A stretch of 64,000 nucleotides of DNA from Streptomyces sp. Alt3 (GCF_030719215.1 NZ_CP120983.1:7254001-7318000), one strand, 5' to 3'. Positions 1 through 8,145 are shown, numbered from the stretch's first letter. Notes: generated from the letters alone by a model not told the origin. Numbers and translations are program-made.

Positions 1-431
1 GCGCACTCGGCTGCCTGGGTGGCCAGGCGCTCCTCGGCTCGTGTGAAGGCGTCCCACCACTCGCCGTCCCGGGCGGTACGGGACCAGAAGGTGCGGGTGA
101 CCCAGCGGCTCTGTCCGCTGCCGACGACCTGGCAGCGCACGCGCCGCAGATGACCGGCCACGCCCAGAGCCCGCAAGGCGGTGCCGACGGCCATCTGCCC
201 GTACAGGGGAAGGGCCTAGGCCAGGGACTTGACGTCCATGGCGGCGCCTTCGGGCAGCCGGTCGACGAATCCGGCGATGTACCGCTCGCGCTCCGGCAGG
301 AGTGCGAAGTCGTCCGCGCGAGAGGGGCGCTGGTCGGGTGCGGAACGCTTGCCGTAGTCGCGCTGGTCCCTGTCGTACGGGCGGGAGGCTGCGGGGGTGC
401 GCAGCGCGGAGCTAAGGTGCTCGGTAGCCAC
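1..431 (-). pseudogene. Helix-turn-helix protein gene with in-frame TAG, runs off left edge
   Basis: Reading leftward from a GTG at 431 (weak AAAGAG ribosome site), the frame gives a basic N-terminus, then PERERYIAGFVDRLPEGA and VKSLA followed by TAG at 216-218. The same frame then stays open to the edge with strongly protein-like sequence: LYGQMAVGTALRALGVAGHL, then RWVTRTFWSRTARDGEWWDAF. This has the look of the helix-turn-helix regulators with a conserved WVTRT..SRTA segment that are common in Streptomyces (recalled, not searched). One A-to-T change in an AAG Lys codon would produce the stop. The gene is either a recent nonsense pseudogene, a sequencing error, or makes a truncated product of about 70 residues. 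The C-terminus lies outside the window. Confidence 0.6.
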
Positions 432-810
432 GAGATCGCTCTTTTCGATCTTGGGGTGAGACCCCGGCCTGGTGTTCGTTGCACCGCGTCGGGGTCGTTT
501 CGCTGTGGGCACCGTAAGCAGTCGTCGCGCTGCGCCGCAACTCGCTCACGATTGGTCATACTTGCTGGTCGTGGCGGGGTGGGGAAGGTGGGAAGGTTTT
601 CCCGACCACCCTTCTTTTCCCTACCGGATACCTGTATCGCTCGAATCCCGGAGCCCGCATCCCGACGCCCGCATCCCGAAGCTCAAGCGCCGGGCCCGCA
701 CCTCGTCGGCGTACCTGCGAAAGAGTGAACCGCCCGGTCCCGGACCTCGAAGCTCAGGTGCCGGCCTCCGAGCTCCGAGCTCCGAGGCGACACACGCATC
801 TCACGGGCGG
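432..810. other. Gene-free stretch with short degenerate repeats
   Basis: No reading frame here has a ribosome site or protein-like composition. Around 650-700 the phrase CCCGCATCCCGA recurs, and around 735-785 there are repeated CTCCGAGCTCCGAG-like words. It probably holds the promoter of the leftward broken gene and the 3' end region of the leftward lipoprotein operon. Confidence 0.4.
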
Positions 811-1326
811 TCAGAACGCCTGCACGTACACCCGGGTCCTGTCGGCGTCCAGTCCGAGTACGTGGATCTCGATCCACTGGACCTTGCTCCGGCGGCTGTC
901 CCCGACGCAGGGCGGGCAGACCCCGGCCCAGCGGACGCCCTTCTCGCTCTGCGGCTCGGCGAGGCCGAGATGTCCGAAAAGCTCCGTGGGGGACGGGAGA
1001 TCCTGGTTCCTGGCGCGCAGGGGCTTTTCGGGACGCAGATCCTCCGCCACTCGTACGGCGGTCTTCTCGTCGGTCACGAAGGAGAGCAGGTAGATGTCCT
1101 CCTGAGGGTTGATCTGCACGGCGCCCTTCACCTCTGTCGCGCTCTCGGGCACCGTCACCTTCATGAACGCCGATGCCTCCGGGGCGCCCATGTCCTTTTC
1201 CCAGTGCGAGGTGCGCCCGTCCGTCGTCCGGTGACCATCCCCGCCGGCACTCGAACAGGAGGTGAGCAGCAGGGCGGCCCCGAAGGCCGCGAGCAGCTGT
1301 GGCCGCAGGGCAGATCCGTTGTTCAC
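811..1326 (-). CDS. Small secreted lipoprotein of a WXG-type operon
   Basis: The product is 171 residues. It starts with GTG whose first bases overlap the TGA of the upstream gene (GTGA, 1323-1326), so translation is coupled. The N-terminus is a lipoprotein signal: a short polar start, the hydrophobic run LLAAFGAALLL, and lipobox LTSC with the modified Cys at residue 24. The mature part has no recognised domain; it contains the CPPC motif of a possible disulfide or metal site near residues 137-140. Its place behind a WXG-motif protein suggests a membrane-anchored partner, possibly an immunity or receptor protein. That role is inference from position only. Confidence 0.75.
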   Translation of the reverse strand: MNNGSALRPQLLAAFGAALLLTSCSSAGGDGHRTTDGRTSHWEKDMGAPEASAFMKVTVPESATEVKGAVQINPQEDIYLLSFVTDEKTAVRVAEDLRPEKPLRARNQDLPSPTELFGHLGLAEPQSEKGVRWAGVCPPCVGDSRRSKVQWIEIHVLGLDADRTRVYVQAF

Positions 1327-2783
1327 CGGTTCTCCTCGTCGCCGCGCGAGACGTCCCCGCGGGACCCTTCGCGCCCAGGGTCCGCCGGTGTCACCCCGGG
1401 GGCTGAGCCACTGTTCAGATCCTGGGTGTAGGTGCTGCTGCTCCCGCGCATATCGAATTCCTGGGCGAAGCCCACCTTGTGCAGCCGCCCCATGTCGTCG
1501 TCGGGAATGGTGACGCCCCCGGGGAACGTCGTCGATTTTCCGGAGTCCCAGTTGTACCGGTCCCACACGTTGACCTGGTAGTCGAGCGAGAGCTGTGGCT
1601 TGCCGCCGTCGCCCGGACTGACGGTGACCATGCCCGACACGTTCTGCTGGTGCGACCCGACCGCGTGGAACCACTCGTCCTCCCCGAAGGTCCGCCCGAT
1701 CGCCTGGCTCTCCACAGGAACGACGACCGTCCTGTCGCCGCCGGCCTTCTCGAACTCGTCGAGGGCCTTCTGACGCCATGCGTCCTGGTTCTCGGTGATG
1801 TGAAGCGTGCCGACGTCGGTCCGGAACCCGGAATCGTCGTGCAGGATGCGGTCGACGTCGAGGTCGAGCGGCTCGCCGGTGCCACCGAGGTAGTGCTGCA
1901 TGTTGCGGGATGCCGCTACCTCTCCTGTGAAATCGCCCCCTGCAGCGATCGCTTGAGCCTGCGTCAGGACCCAGAGGTCGTGAGCGGTGGGATCCTCCGT
2001 GTCGAATGCTCCCGAGCCTGCGTCGGCCGGTCTCCACTCGTACAGCGGGGCCATGATCCCCGCCTCTCGAAGGTCGTCGCCGCGCTCCCGCAGCAGGATG
2101 CCGCGGGTCACCGGATCGAGATCACGCCACCACTCCGCCACGGCGGCCTTCCCCTTCGGCACGTTGGCAGCCTTGCCGGCCTCCTCCAGGGAGGGATAAG
2201 GACTCCTCGCAGGGCTTCTGTTGAAGCCGTTCATGGTCCCGTCCATGATGTCGGAGTCGACCACGGCGGCTGCGAGGGCGAGCCTGATGCCGTCGTCGGC
2301 GTCAGTGACCGCCTGGACCGCTTGGTCCAGGAGATCGCCCCACCGGGTCACCTGCGCGCGCACACTTTCCTGGTAGCCGGGGTCATGTACGTATGCACTG
2401 CGTGCACTCTGGCTGAGCTGTTCGGTATCGAACGAAACGACGCCCTGATCGGAGACGCGCATGCCGTCCTTGATCGCGTCGGTGTGCACGGTGTTCACCC
2501 TGCCGCGGAGGGCGGCGAGCTGGGTGTGTGAATCCCGCAGGATGGACGCAATCGCCTTGGCCTCCTTCTGAGCCCCCTGCAGCTCCTTGAGTGTCACGGT
2601 GAACCTGTAGTTCGCGGCATCGGCGCTCTGGCCGACCCATGACGGTCCGAGTGAGACGCCATGGACATCTCGTTCGTACTGCTCCTCGATCGTCTCGAAT
2701 TTGCCTGCCATCTCAACCCACTTGTCGGCGGCGTCGGTGAGTTTGGACAGGTCGCTGCTCATCACTTCGTGATAGGTCGGCAC
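1323..2783 (-). CDS. Large WXG100-like N-terminal domain protein, possible type VII-exported effector
   Basis: 486 residues from a GTG preceded by GGGGGA at good spacing. The first ~100 residues form an all-helical WXG100/LXG-like segment with the SWVGQSAD turn near residue 50, the hallmark W-x-G between two helices. The remaining ~380 residues are soluble and acidic, with no transmembrane segment and no domain I recognise; motifs such as AVAEWWRDLDPVTRGILLRERGD near the middle recur in related Streptomyces proteins (recalled). The gene lies between a 144-residue helical partner and a lipoprotein. In known systems this architecture belongs to ESX/type VII substrates or polymorphic toxins. No ESX secretion ATPase is present here, so export would need machinery encoded elsewhere. 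Confidence 0.65.
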   Translation of the reverse strand: MPTYHEVMSSDLSKLTDAADKWVEMAGKFETIEEQYERDVHGVSLGPSWVGQSADAANYRFTVTLKELQGAQKEAKAIASILRDSHTQLAALRGRVNTVHTDAIKDGMRVSDQGVVSFDTEQLSQSARSAYVHDPGYQESVRAQVTRWGDLLDQAVQAVTDADDGIRLALAAAVVDSDIMDGTMNGFNRSPARSPYPSLEEAGKAANVPKGKAAVAEWWRDLDPVTRGILLRERGDDLREAGIMAPLYEWRPADAGSGAFDTEDPTAHDLWVLTQAQAIAAGGDFTGEVAASRNMQHYLGGTGEPLDLDVDRILHDDSGFRTDVGTLHITENQDAWRQKALDEFEKAGGDRTVVVPVESQAIGRTFGEDEWFHAVGSHQQNVSGMVTVSPGDGGKPQLSLDYQVNVWDRYNWDSGKSTTFPGGVTIPDDDMGRLHKVGFAQEFDMRGSSSTYTQDLNSGSAPGVTPADPGREGSRGDVSRGDEENR

Positions 2784-2812
2784 GGCATCCCCCGGGGCGG
2801 TCGGTCGGCTGG

Positions 2813-3247
2813 TCAGTAGTCGTCGATCGGGGACGGCGGACCCAGTTGCGAGCCGATGCCGATGTCGTCGTTCCGGAAGTCGATGCCCGTCTTGCTCAAG
2901 GCGTGCTTCTCCGACGCCAGTCGACCCAGCAGCGCCTTGACCTGCTGCTCCCACGTCCTGTGCGCCTTCTTCAACGCACCCGACGTGTCCCAGCCGTACC
3001 CGTCCCTGGCACCGAGCTCCTTGACCACCGCTTTCACGCTCTCGGCGGCGTGCTTGCCGCCCCTCTCGACGTCCGGTTCCAGATGATCGTTGATGGCCTT
3101 CGCCGCAGCCTGCTTCTTTTCCGGGCTGGAGGCGAGATCCGGGGCGCCGCCGCCCCCTGCCGCCGGGGCGAGCTGGTTCAGTCGCATCGAGTCCGTGTGC
3201 TGGGCGGCCACATCGTTTTTGATCTGCTTCCACTCTTCCCAGGCCAT
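2813..3247 (-). CDS. Small helical partner protein of the WXG-type operon
   Basis: 144 residues beginning MAWEEWKQIK; this ATG is chosen over upstream starts because GGGGGATCCC precedes it. The protein is polar, alanine- and lysine-rich and mostly helical, with no signal peptide, and ends in a Pro/Asp/Tyr tail. It is first in the three-gene leftward operon, 29 bp ahead of the 486-residue protein. The size, helical content and position suit a WXG100-family partner or chaperone, but there is no clean central WXG motif (only KQIKNDVAAQ and GYGWDTSG), so the family assignment is tentative. Confidence 0.6.
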   Translation of the reverse strand: MAWEEWKQIKNDVAAQHTDSMRLNQLAPAAGGGGAPDLASSPEKKQAAAKAINDHLEPDVERGGKHAAESVKAVVKELGARDGYGWDTSGALKKAHRTWEQQVKALLGRLASEKHALSKTGIDFRNDDIGIGSQLGPPSPIDDY

Positions 3248-3590
3248 GGGATCCCCCGTCAGTGTGATCACTTGCGATAAAGATACGGAAGTCGGTGCGT
3301 CGGCTGACAGCTGGAGCCTGGCCAAAGGTTCGAGATGGGCTGGCTGATGTGTGAGGGAATTCGTGGCAGCGACCCCGTTCTCGTGACGGACTCGTCGTGA
3401 CGTGGAACGGCCGTGCGAGCCGCTTCCTCCCGGACGACGCCGACCGCACGGCCTTCAGTGCCACCGAACTGCTCTCCGGTGACGGGCCTCCTTCGGGCTC
3501 AGCCGCCGCGTAGCGATTCTGCCACTCGGGCCGGGTGGGAGCGCGCGAAAACCATTCGACGCCGCCCCGCCGCTCCGCCATGATCAGGGC
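3248..3590. other. Intergenic stretch with degenerate short ORFs
   Basis: This stretch carries the promoter of the leftward WXG-type operon near 3250-3300 (relatively AT-rich, CTTGCGATAAAGATACG). Between 3355 and 3513 there is an open frame without a convincing ribosome site that ends GPPSGSAAA; it could be the tail of a decayed gene. I cannot assign anything in it. Confidence 0.35.
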
Positions 3591-3737
3591 ATGTTCCGGT
3601 ACGCCTTCCTCGCAGCGCAGTCCGCAGTCGCGGACACGCCGAAGGCTGCCGTGAGCCCTGCGACGGCTGTCGCAGCAGCAGCGACCGACGCAGCGTTCGC
3701 CGCTGCAACGGCGCCCTTCGGCGGCGCCCGAAGCTGA
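3591..3737 (+). CDS. Possible 48-residue leader peptide ahead of tuf3
   Basis: An ATG frame of 48 codons begins MFRYAFLAAQSAVADT and is about 40% alanine. Its TGA sits inside the 5' arm of a strong hairpin (3736-3778) that lies between it and the EF-Tu gene. A short ORF ending exactly at a hairpin is the layout of a transcription-attenuation leader, but the peptide could equally be a chance frame: no good Shine-Dalgarno is visible beyond ATCAGGGC. Not recognised. Confidence 0.3.
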   Translation: MFRYAFLAAQSAVADTPKAAVSPATAVAAAATDAAFAAATAPFGGARS

Positions 3738-3778
3738 CCCTCCCCCGACAATCCGGCGGACCCCGTAAGGGGAGGGTC
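3736..3778 (+). promoter_or_regulatory. Hairpin in the tuf3 leader (terminator or attenuator)
   Basis: The arms GACCCTCCCC (3736-3745) and GGGGAGGGTC (3769-3778) pair perfectly over 10 bp with a 23-nt loop. It lies 50 bp before the tuf3 start and overlaps the stop of the short ORF at 3591-3737. There is no U-tract, as is usual for terminators in this genus. Confidence 0.5.
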
Positions 3779-3828
3779 GGCGGGGCCCTGGGGTCTTCTC
3801 TCTCAGCTTCGAACACCAAGGACGAGCC

Positions 3829-4998
3829 ATGCCCAAGACGGCATACGTGCGCACCAAGCCGCACCTCAACATCGGCACCATGGGCCACGTCGACCACGGC
3901 AAGACCACCCTGACCGCCGCCATCACCAAGGTGCTCAGCGACCGCGGCACCGGCACCTTCGTGCCGTTCGACCGGATCGACCGGGCGCCCGAGGAGGCGC
4001 AGCGCGGCATCACCATCAACATCTCGCACGTCGAGTACGAGACCGACACCCGGCACTACGCGCACGTCGACATGCCCGGACACGCCGACTACATCAAGAA
4101 CATGGTCACCGGAGCGGCGCAGCTCGACGGGGCGATCCTCGTCGTGTCCGCGCTCGACGGCATCATGCCGCAGACCGCGGAGCACGTCCTGCTGGCCCGT
4201 CAGGTCGGTGTCGACCACATCGTCGTGGCCCTCAACAAGGCCGACGCCGGTGACCCCGAGCTCACCGACCTGGTCGAGCTGGAGGTCCGCGAGCTGCTCT
4301 CCGCGCACGGATACGGCGGGGACACCGTGCCCGTCGTACGGGTGTCGGGGCTCGGTGCGCTCCAAGGAGACCCACGCTGGACGGCGTCCGTCGAGGGGCT
4401 GCTGGACGCGGTCGACACGTACGTACCGATGCCGGTGCGCTACACCGACGCGCCGTTCCTGCTGTCCGTGGAGAACGTCCTCACCATCACCGGACGAGGC
4501 ACCGTCGTCACCGGGGCCGTGGAGCGCGGGACGGTGCGCGTCGGGGACCGTGTCTCGGTGCTCGGCGCGGACGTGGAGACCGTCGTCACCGGGCTGGAGA
4601 CCTTCGGGAAGCCGATGGAGTCCGCGGAGGCCGGTGACAACGTCGCGCTGCTGCTGCGCGGGGTCGAGCGCGACCGTGTCCGCCGCGGCCACGTCGTCGC
4701 GGCGCCGGGCAGTGTGACGCCCAGCCGGCGTTTCACCGCGCAGGTGTACGTCCTGTCGGCCCGGGAAGGAGGCCGGACCACACCGGTCACCACGGGCTAC
4801 CGGCCGCAGTTCTACATCCGTACGGCGGACGTCGTCGGGGACGTCGACCTCGGCGAGGCGGCCGTCGCGCGGCCCGGCGACACGGTCACCATGACCGTCG
4901 AGCTCGGCCGTGACGTCCCGCTGGAGTCCGGCCTCGGCTTCGCGATCCGCGAAGGCGGCCGCACGGTCGGCGCCGGTACGGTCACCGGCCTGCTCTGA
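3829..4998 (+). CDS. tuf3: Divergent elongation factor Tu (tuf3 type)
   Basis: The product delivers aminoacyl-tRNA to the ribosome as a GTPase. The 389 residues contain G1 GHVDHGKTT (19-27), the switch I piece RGITIN, G3 DMPGH with the catalytic His, G4 NKAD, then domains 2 and 3 ending FAIREGGRTVGAG. It is slightly shorter than the usual 393-397. It departs from housekeeping EF-Tu at otherwise conserved sites: DCPGH is DMPGH and NKCD is NKAD, and the whole protein contains no cysteine. Streptomyces carry a second, stress-associated tuf3; EF-Tu3 of S. ramocissimus is known to resist several EF-Tu inhibitors. Housekeeping tuf1 sits in the ribosomal str operon (rpsL-fusA), and no such genes are nearby, which supports the tuf3 assignment. 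ATG follows AAGGACGA. Confidence 0.93.
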   Translation: MPKTAYVRTKPHLNIGTMGHVDHGKTTLTAAITKVLSDRGTGTFVPFDRIDRAPEEAQRGITINISHVEYETDTRHYAHVDMPGHADYIKNMVTGAAQLDGAILVVSALDGIMPQTAEHVLLARQVGVDHIVVALNKADAGDPELTDLVELEVRELLSAHGYGGDTVPVVRVSGLGALQGDPRWTASVEGLLDAVDTYVPMPVRYTDAPFLLSVENVLTITGRGTVVTGAVERGTVRVGDRVSVLGADVETVVTGLETFGKPMESAEAGDNVALLLRGVERDRVRRGHVVAAPGSVTPSRRFTAQVYVLSAREGGRTTPVTTGYRPQFYIRTADVVGDVDLGEAAVARPGDTVTMTVELGRDVPLESGLGFAIREGGRTVGAGTVTGLL

Positions 4999-5006
4999 AC
5001 CTACCC

Positions 5007-5046
5007 GCGCGGCCCGCCTCCCCGACCCCGGGAAGGCGGGCCGCGC
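5007..5046 (+). terminator. Terminator of tuf3
   Basis: A perfect 13-bp stem, GCGCGGCCCGCCT (5007-5019) with AGGCGGGCCGCGC (5034-5046) and a 14-nt loop, starts 9 bp after the tuf3 stop and ends before the next gene's ribosome site. Confidence 0.85.
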
Positions 5047-5068
5047 CACCTGCGGCAGACTGGGGGCC

Positions 5069-5920
5069 ATGGCAGACACAGCTCTCGTACTGGGTGCCGG
5101 AGGCGTCACCGGCACCGCATGGGAAAGCGGCATCCTGCACGGCCTCGCCAAGGCGGGCGTCGACCTCTCCACCGCCGATCTGATCGTCGGGAGCTCCGCG
5201 GGTGCCATCGTCGGGGCGCAGCTCGCCTTCGGGCCGGCCGGCGTCGACGATCTCTACGAGCGCCAGCTCGTGGCCCCGGAGAGCGAGAACGGGCCGGTGG
5301 GCAGGCTCGGCCCCGTCACCGTGCTGCGCTACGCGAGAGCGGTGCTCTCCTCCCGCACGCCGGACGACTACGGCCGCAGACTGGGTGCCCTGGCCCGCGA
5401 CAGCCGGTCCGTGGTGACCGCCGACGAACGGCGGGAGATGATCGCGAGCCTGCTCCCCTCGTCCGAATGGCCCGAGGGGAACCTGCTGGTCACCGCCGTG
5501 GACGCCGCCACCGGCGCACTGCACACCTTCGACCGGACGGGCACGGTCCCGCTCGCCGACGCGGTCACCGCCAGTTGCGCGGTCCCCGTTGTCTGGCCCG
5601 TGGTCAGCGCGGGGGGCCGGAACTGGATCGACGGCGGAGTGCACTCCCCGGCCAACGCCCAGCTCGCCTCCGGCTACGAACGCGTCGTCGTGATCGCGCC
5701 CACCGCCACCGGGAACAAGGTGATCGCCTCGCCCCGCTCGCAGGCCGCCCTGCTGGAGGCCGAGGGCGCCCGGGTCGAGGTCATCACCCCGGACGCGGGC
5801 ACGCGGAAGGCCATCGGGCGCAATCCCCTGGATCCCGCCGGGCGAGCCGCGGCGGCCAGGGCCGGCCTCGCCCAGTCCGCGGCCCACACCGAGGCGGTCG
5901 CCGCGGTGTGGAACGGCTGA
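5069..5920 (+). CDS. Patatin-like phospholipase
   Basis: 283 residues; a Ser-Asp dyad lipid acyl hydrolase. All family elements are visible: the oxyanion-loop glycine motif LGAGGVTGTAW (residues ~7-17), the nucleophile elbow GSSAG near residue 42, and the Asp of the IDGG motif near residue 190. No signal peptide or membrane segment, so a cytoplasmic enzyme, like the RssA-type patatins of bacteria. ATG is preceded by TGGGGG. It stands alone between the tuf3 terminator and a methyltransferase-like gene. The substrate cannot be read from sequence. Confidence 0.85.
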   Translation: MADTALVLGAGGVTGTAWESGILHGLAKAGVDLSTADLIVGSSAGAIVGAQLAFGPAGVDDLYERQLVAPESENGPVGRLGPVTVLRYARAVLSSRTPDDYGRRLGALARDSRSVVTADERREMIASLLPSSEWPEGNLLVTAVDAATGALHTFDRTGTVPLADAVTASCAVPVVWPVVSAGGRNWIDGGVHSPANAQLASGYERVVVIAPTATGNKVIASPRSQAALLEAEGARVEVITPDAGTRKAIGRNPLDPAGRAAAARAGLAQSAAHTEAVAAVWNG

Positions 5921-5960
5921 CCCGGCCAGGAGGACGCCCGGAGCCCGTCACAATGGGGGA

Positions 5961-6806
5961 GTGAACGAGCCGATACCCGTCATCCGCGACACCGACTGCG
6001 GCACCGCCAGGCTGCTGCCCGACGTCGACCGGGACCGGGCCTGGCTGCTCACGGTCGACGGCGCCCCGCAGTCGTACGTCGACCTCGACGAGCCGGAACA
6101 CCTCGAATTCGAGTACGTACGACGGCTCGGCCACGTCGTGGACCTGGCCGGGGCGCCGGGTGCGCCCCTGGACGCGGTACACCTCGGCGGTGGCGCGCTC
6201 ACGCTACCCCGCTACGTCGCCGCGACCCGGCCGGGCTCGCGGCAGGACGTCGTCGAGGCGGACCACGGGCTCGCCGAACTGGTCGGTGAGCACCTGCCGT
6301 TGCCCGGAGGGGCCGATGTCACCGTGCACGGCGCCGATGCCCGGGCCTGGATCGAGAAGGCACCGGACGGCTCCGCCGACCTCCTGATCGGCGATGTCTT
6401 CGGCGGCTCGCGGGTACCGGCGCAGCTCACCTCCGTCGAGTACGCCCGGGCCGCCGGACGGGTCCTGCGCAGTGACGGCGTCTACGCGGCGAACCTGGCC
6501 GACGGTGCTCCCTTCACCTTTCTCCGGTCGCAACTGGCCAACTTCGCCGCGGTGTTCGAAGAACTCGCCCTGATCGCCGAACCGTCCGTCCTGCGCGGCC
6601 GGCGCTTCGGCAACGCCGTGCTGCTCGCCTCGCACGCCCCCCTCGACGTCGTGCCGCTCATCAGGCTCTGCGCCGCCGACGTGTTCCCCGCGCGGGTCGA
6701 GCACGGTGCGGCGCTCACCCGCTTCGTCGGCGGTGCGAAGCCCGTACCGGACAGTGAGGCCGTGGCCTCACCCGAGCCCCCCGACGGGGCTTTCGGCGTC
6801 GGCTGA
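5961..6806 (+). CDS. Spermidine synthase-like SAM-binding protein
   Basis: 281 residues from a GTG. The SAM-binding Rossmann motif is LGGGALTLPRY (~residues 74-84), followed by VVEADHGL at the acidic ribose-binding strand, GADARAW, and LLIGDVFGG at the catalytic-loop position. This is the polyamine aminopropyltransferase fold, but the N-terminal beta domain of true spermidine synthases is reduced. The DVFGG variant belongs to the large group of actinobacterial spermidine-synthase-like proteins of unproven substrate. The C-terminal tail is Pro/Glu-rich and its last 39 bp overlap the 3' end of the converging MFS gene. Confidence 0.75.
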   Translation: MNEPIPVIRDTDCGTARLLPDVDRDRAWLLTVDGAPQSYVDLDEPEHLEFEYVRRLGHVVDLAGAPGAPLDAVHLGGGALTLPRYVAATRPGSRQDVVEADHGLAELVGEHLPLPGGADVTVHGADARAWIEKAPDGSADLLIGDVFGGSRVPAQLTSVEYARAAGRVLRSDGVYAANLADGAPFTFLRSQLANFAAVFEELALIAEPSVLRGRRFGNAVLLASHAPLDVVPLIRLCAADVFPARVEHGAALTRFVGGAKPVPDSEAVASPEPPDGAFGVG

Positions 6807-8078
6807 CACGCCGGCCGGCTCCGGCACGCTGATCTTCGCCACGGTGCCGCGGCGCGTCAGATTCCGTACGTCGGGAACGAGCAGGACGCCCGCGGTCACC
6901 ACCACGATGAGGGCGGCACAGCCCCACAGCGCCTCGCTGCGGCCGACGAGCGTCTCCACCGGGCCGGCCGCAGCCGTGGCGAGGGGCACCATCGCGACCG
7001 AGCCGAACCAGTCGTACGCCGCGACCCGCGACAGCTTCTCCTCCGGGATCTCCTGGTGGAGGGCCGTCATCCAGGAGACCCCGAACACCTCGATGGCGAC
7101 CCCGGTCACGAACATCACGGCGCAGAGGCCGGCGACCGGCAGCGGGATCGCGAGCCCCGCGGACGGCAGGGCCAGAGGGAAGACGCAGAGCGTTCCGGCG
7201 AGCAGCAGCCGCCGCGGCTTCCACCGCATCATCAGCAGCGCCCCGCCCAGTGTGCCGACGCCGAAGGCCGCGAGGGCGAAGCCCCAGGGGCGGGCGCCTC
7301 CGAGCTCGTCCCGCGCCACCAGCGGCCCGTACACCGCCTCGGCGGCTCCCACGACGGCCACGACCACGGAGAACTGCAGCACGACGGCCCACAGCCAGGG
7401 GCGCCCGACGACCTCCTGCCAGCCCTCACGGAGATCGGCGAGCAGCCCGCCGCCGGGCAGGCGCGCGGGGATGTGGCTCACGTCGAGGAAGGCCCTGAGC
7501 GCGCCGGCGACGGCGAACGCCGCCGCGTCGACCGCCAGCACCCAGCCCGGGTCCATGGCCGCGATCATGGCGCCGCCGAGCGCCGCGCCGCCGATGGCCG
7601 CGCCGTGCATGGACATCCGGAAGAAGGCGAAGGCGCGGGCAGCCTGCTCACCGTTGACGCTGGACATCAGCATGCCCTCGGCGGCCGGACCGAAGAAGGC
7701 CTGCCCGGTGCCGCAGAGCGCCGTCAGCAGCATCATCTGCCACAGCTCGGCGCCGCCGGTCAGTACCAGCCAGGCGAACACGGCCTGTGAGACACAGTTC
7801 AGCGTGTTGGCGGCCACCATCACGCGGTGACGTGGCAGCCGGTCCGCGACCGCGCCGCCGATCAGCAGGAAGAGCACCAGCGGCGCCGTACGCGCGGCGG
7901 CGACCAGCCCGACGTCGCCGCTGTCGCCGCCCGACTCCAGAACCGCGAACGCCGCCGCGATCAGAGCGCCGTTGGTGCCCAGGCTCGTGATGATCGCGGC
8001 GGCGGTCAGCAGACCGAAATTGCGTCCCGCGGGCAGGGAGCGCGGGGCGGGAGAGGGGGAGGTGGAGGCGGAGGTCAC
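6768..8078 (-). CDS. MFS transporter
   Basis: About 436 residues from GTG 8078, with GGGGAT upstream; a start further upstream would add 12 residues of poor sequence. The protein is almost entirely hydrophobic with roughly 12 membrane segments, and has the loop-2 motif of the major facilitator superfamily as DRLPRHRVM (GGAVADRLPRHR). The overall pattern (LGTNGALIAAAFAVLES at helix 1, FFRMSMHGAAIGGA mid-protein) matches the enterobactin-exporter/DHA3-like branch. It probably exports a small molecule; the substrate is not predictable. It stands alone, tail-to-tail with the preceding gene. Confidence 0.8.
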   Translation of the reverse strand: MTSASTSPSPAPRSLPAGRNFGLLTAAAIITSLGTNGALIAAAFAVLESGGDSGDVGLVAAARTAPLVLFLLIGGAVADRLPRHRVMVAANTLNCVSQAVFAWLVLTGGAELWQMMLLTALCGTGQAFFGPAAEGMLMSSVNGEQAARAFAFFRMSMHGAAIGGAALGGAMIAAMDPGWVLAVDAAAFAVAGALRAFLDVSHIPARLPGGGLLADLREGWQEVVGRPWLWAVVLQFSVVVAVVGAAEAVYGPLVARDELGGARPWGFALAAFGVGTLGGALLMMRWKPRRLLLAGTLCVFPLALPSAGLAIPLPVAGLCAVMFVTGVAIEVFGVSWMTALHQEIPEEKLSRVAAYDWFGSVAMVPLATAAAGPVETLVGRSEALWGCAALIVVVTAGVLLVPDVRNLTRRGTVAKISVPEPAGVSADAESPVGGLG

Positions 8079-8145
8079 CAAGGGACTATCCCCGCCCCGG
8101 CCCCTCCCCGCCAAATGGACGGCCCGGGGGACCCGGGCCGGAGGC

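Noticed and set aside
472..1431. Long plus-strand open frame over the lipoprotein operon
   Set aside because: It is antisense to a gene with clear lipobox and coupled start, has no ribosome site, and its Arg/Pro/Gly-rich composition is typical of shadow frames in high-GC DNA.
3397..3513. Short plus-strand frame before tuf3 as a gene
   Set aside because: No ribosome site, no recognisable domain and only 38 codons; left as possible remnant.
3499..5208. 569-codon minus-strand frame over tuf3
   Set aside because: tuf3 is unmistakable on the plus strand; the opposite frame is Asp/Val/Arg-rich without motifs, the usual mirror of a high-GC gene.
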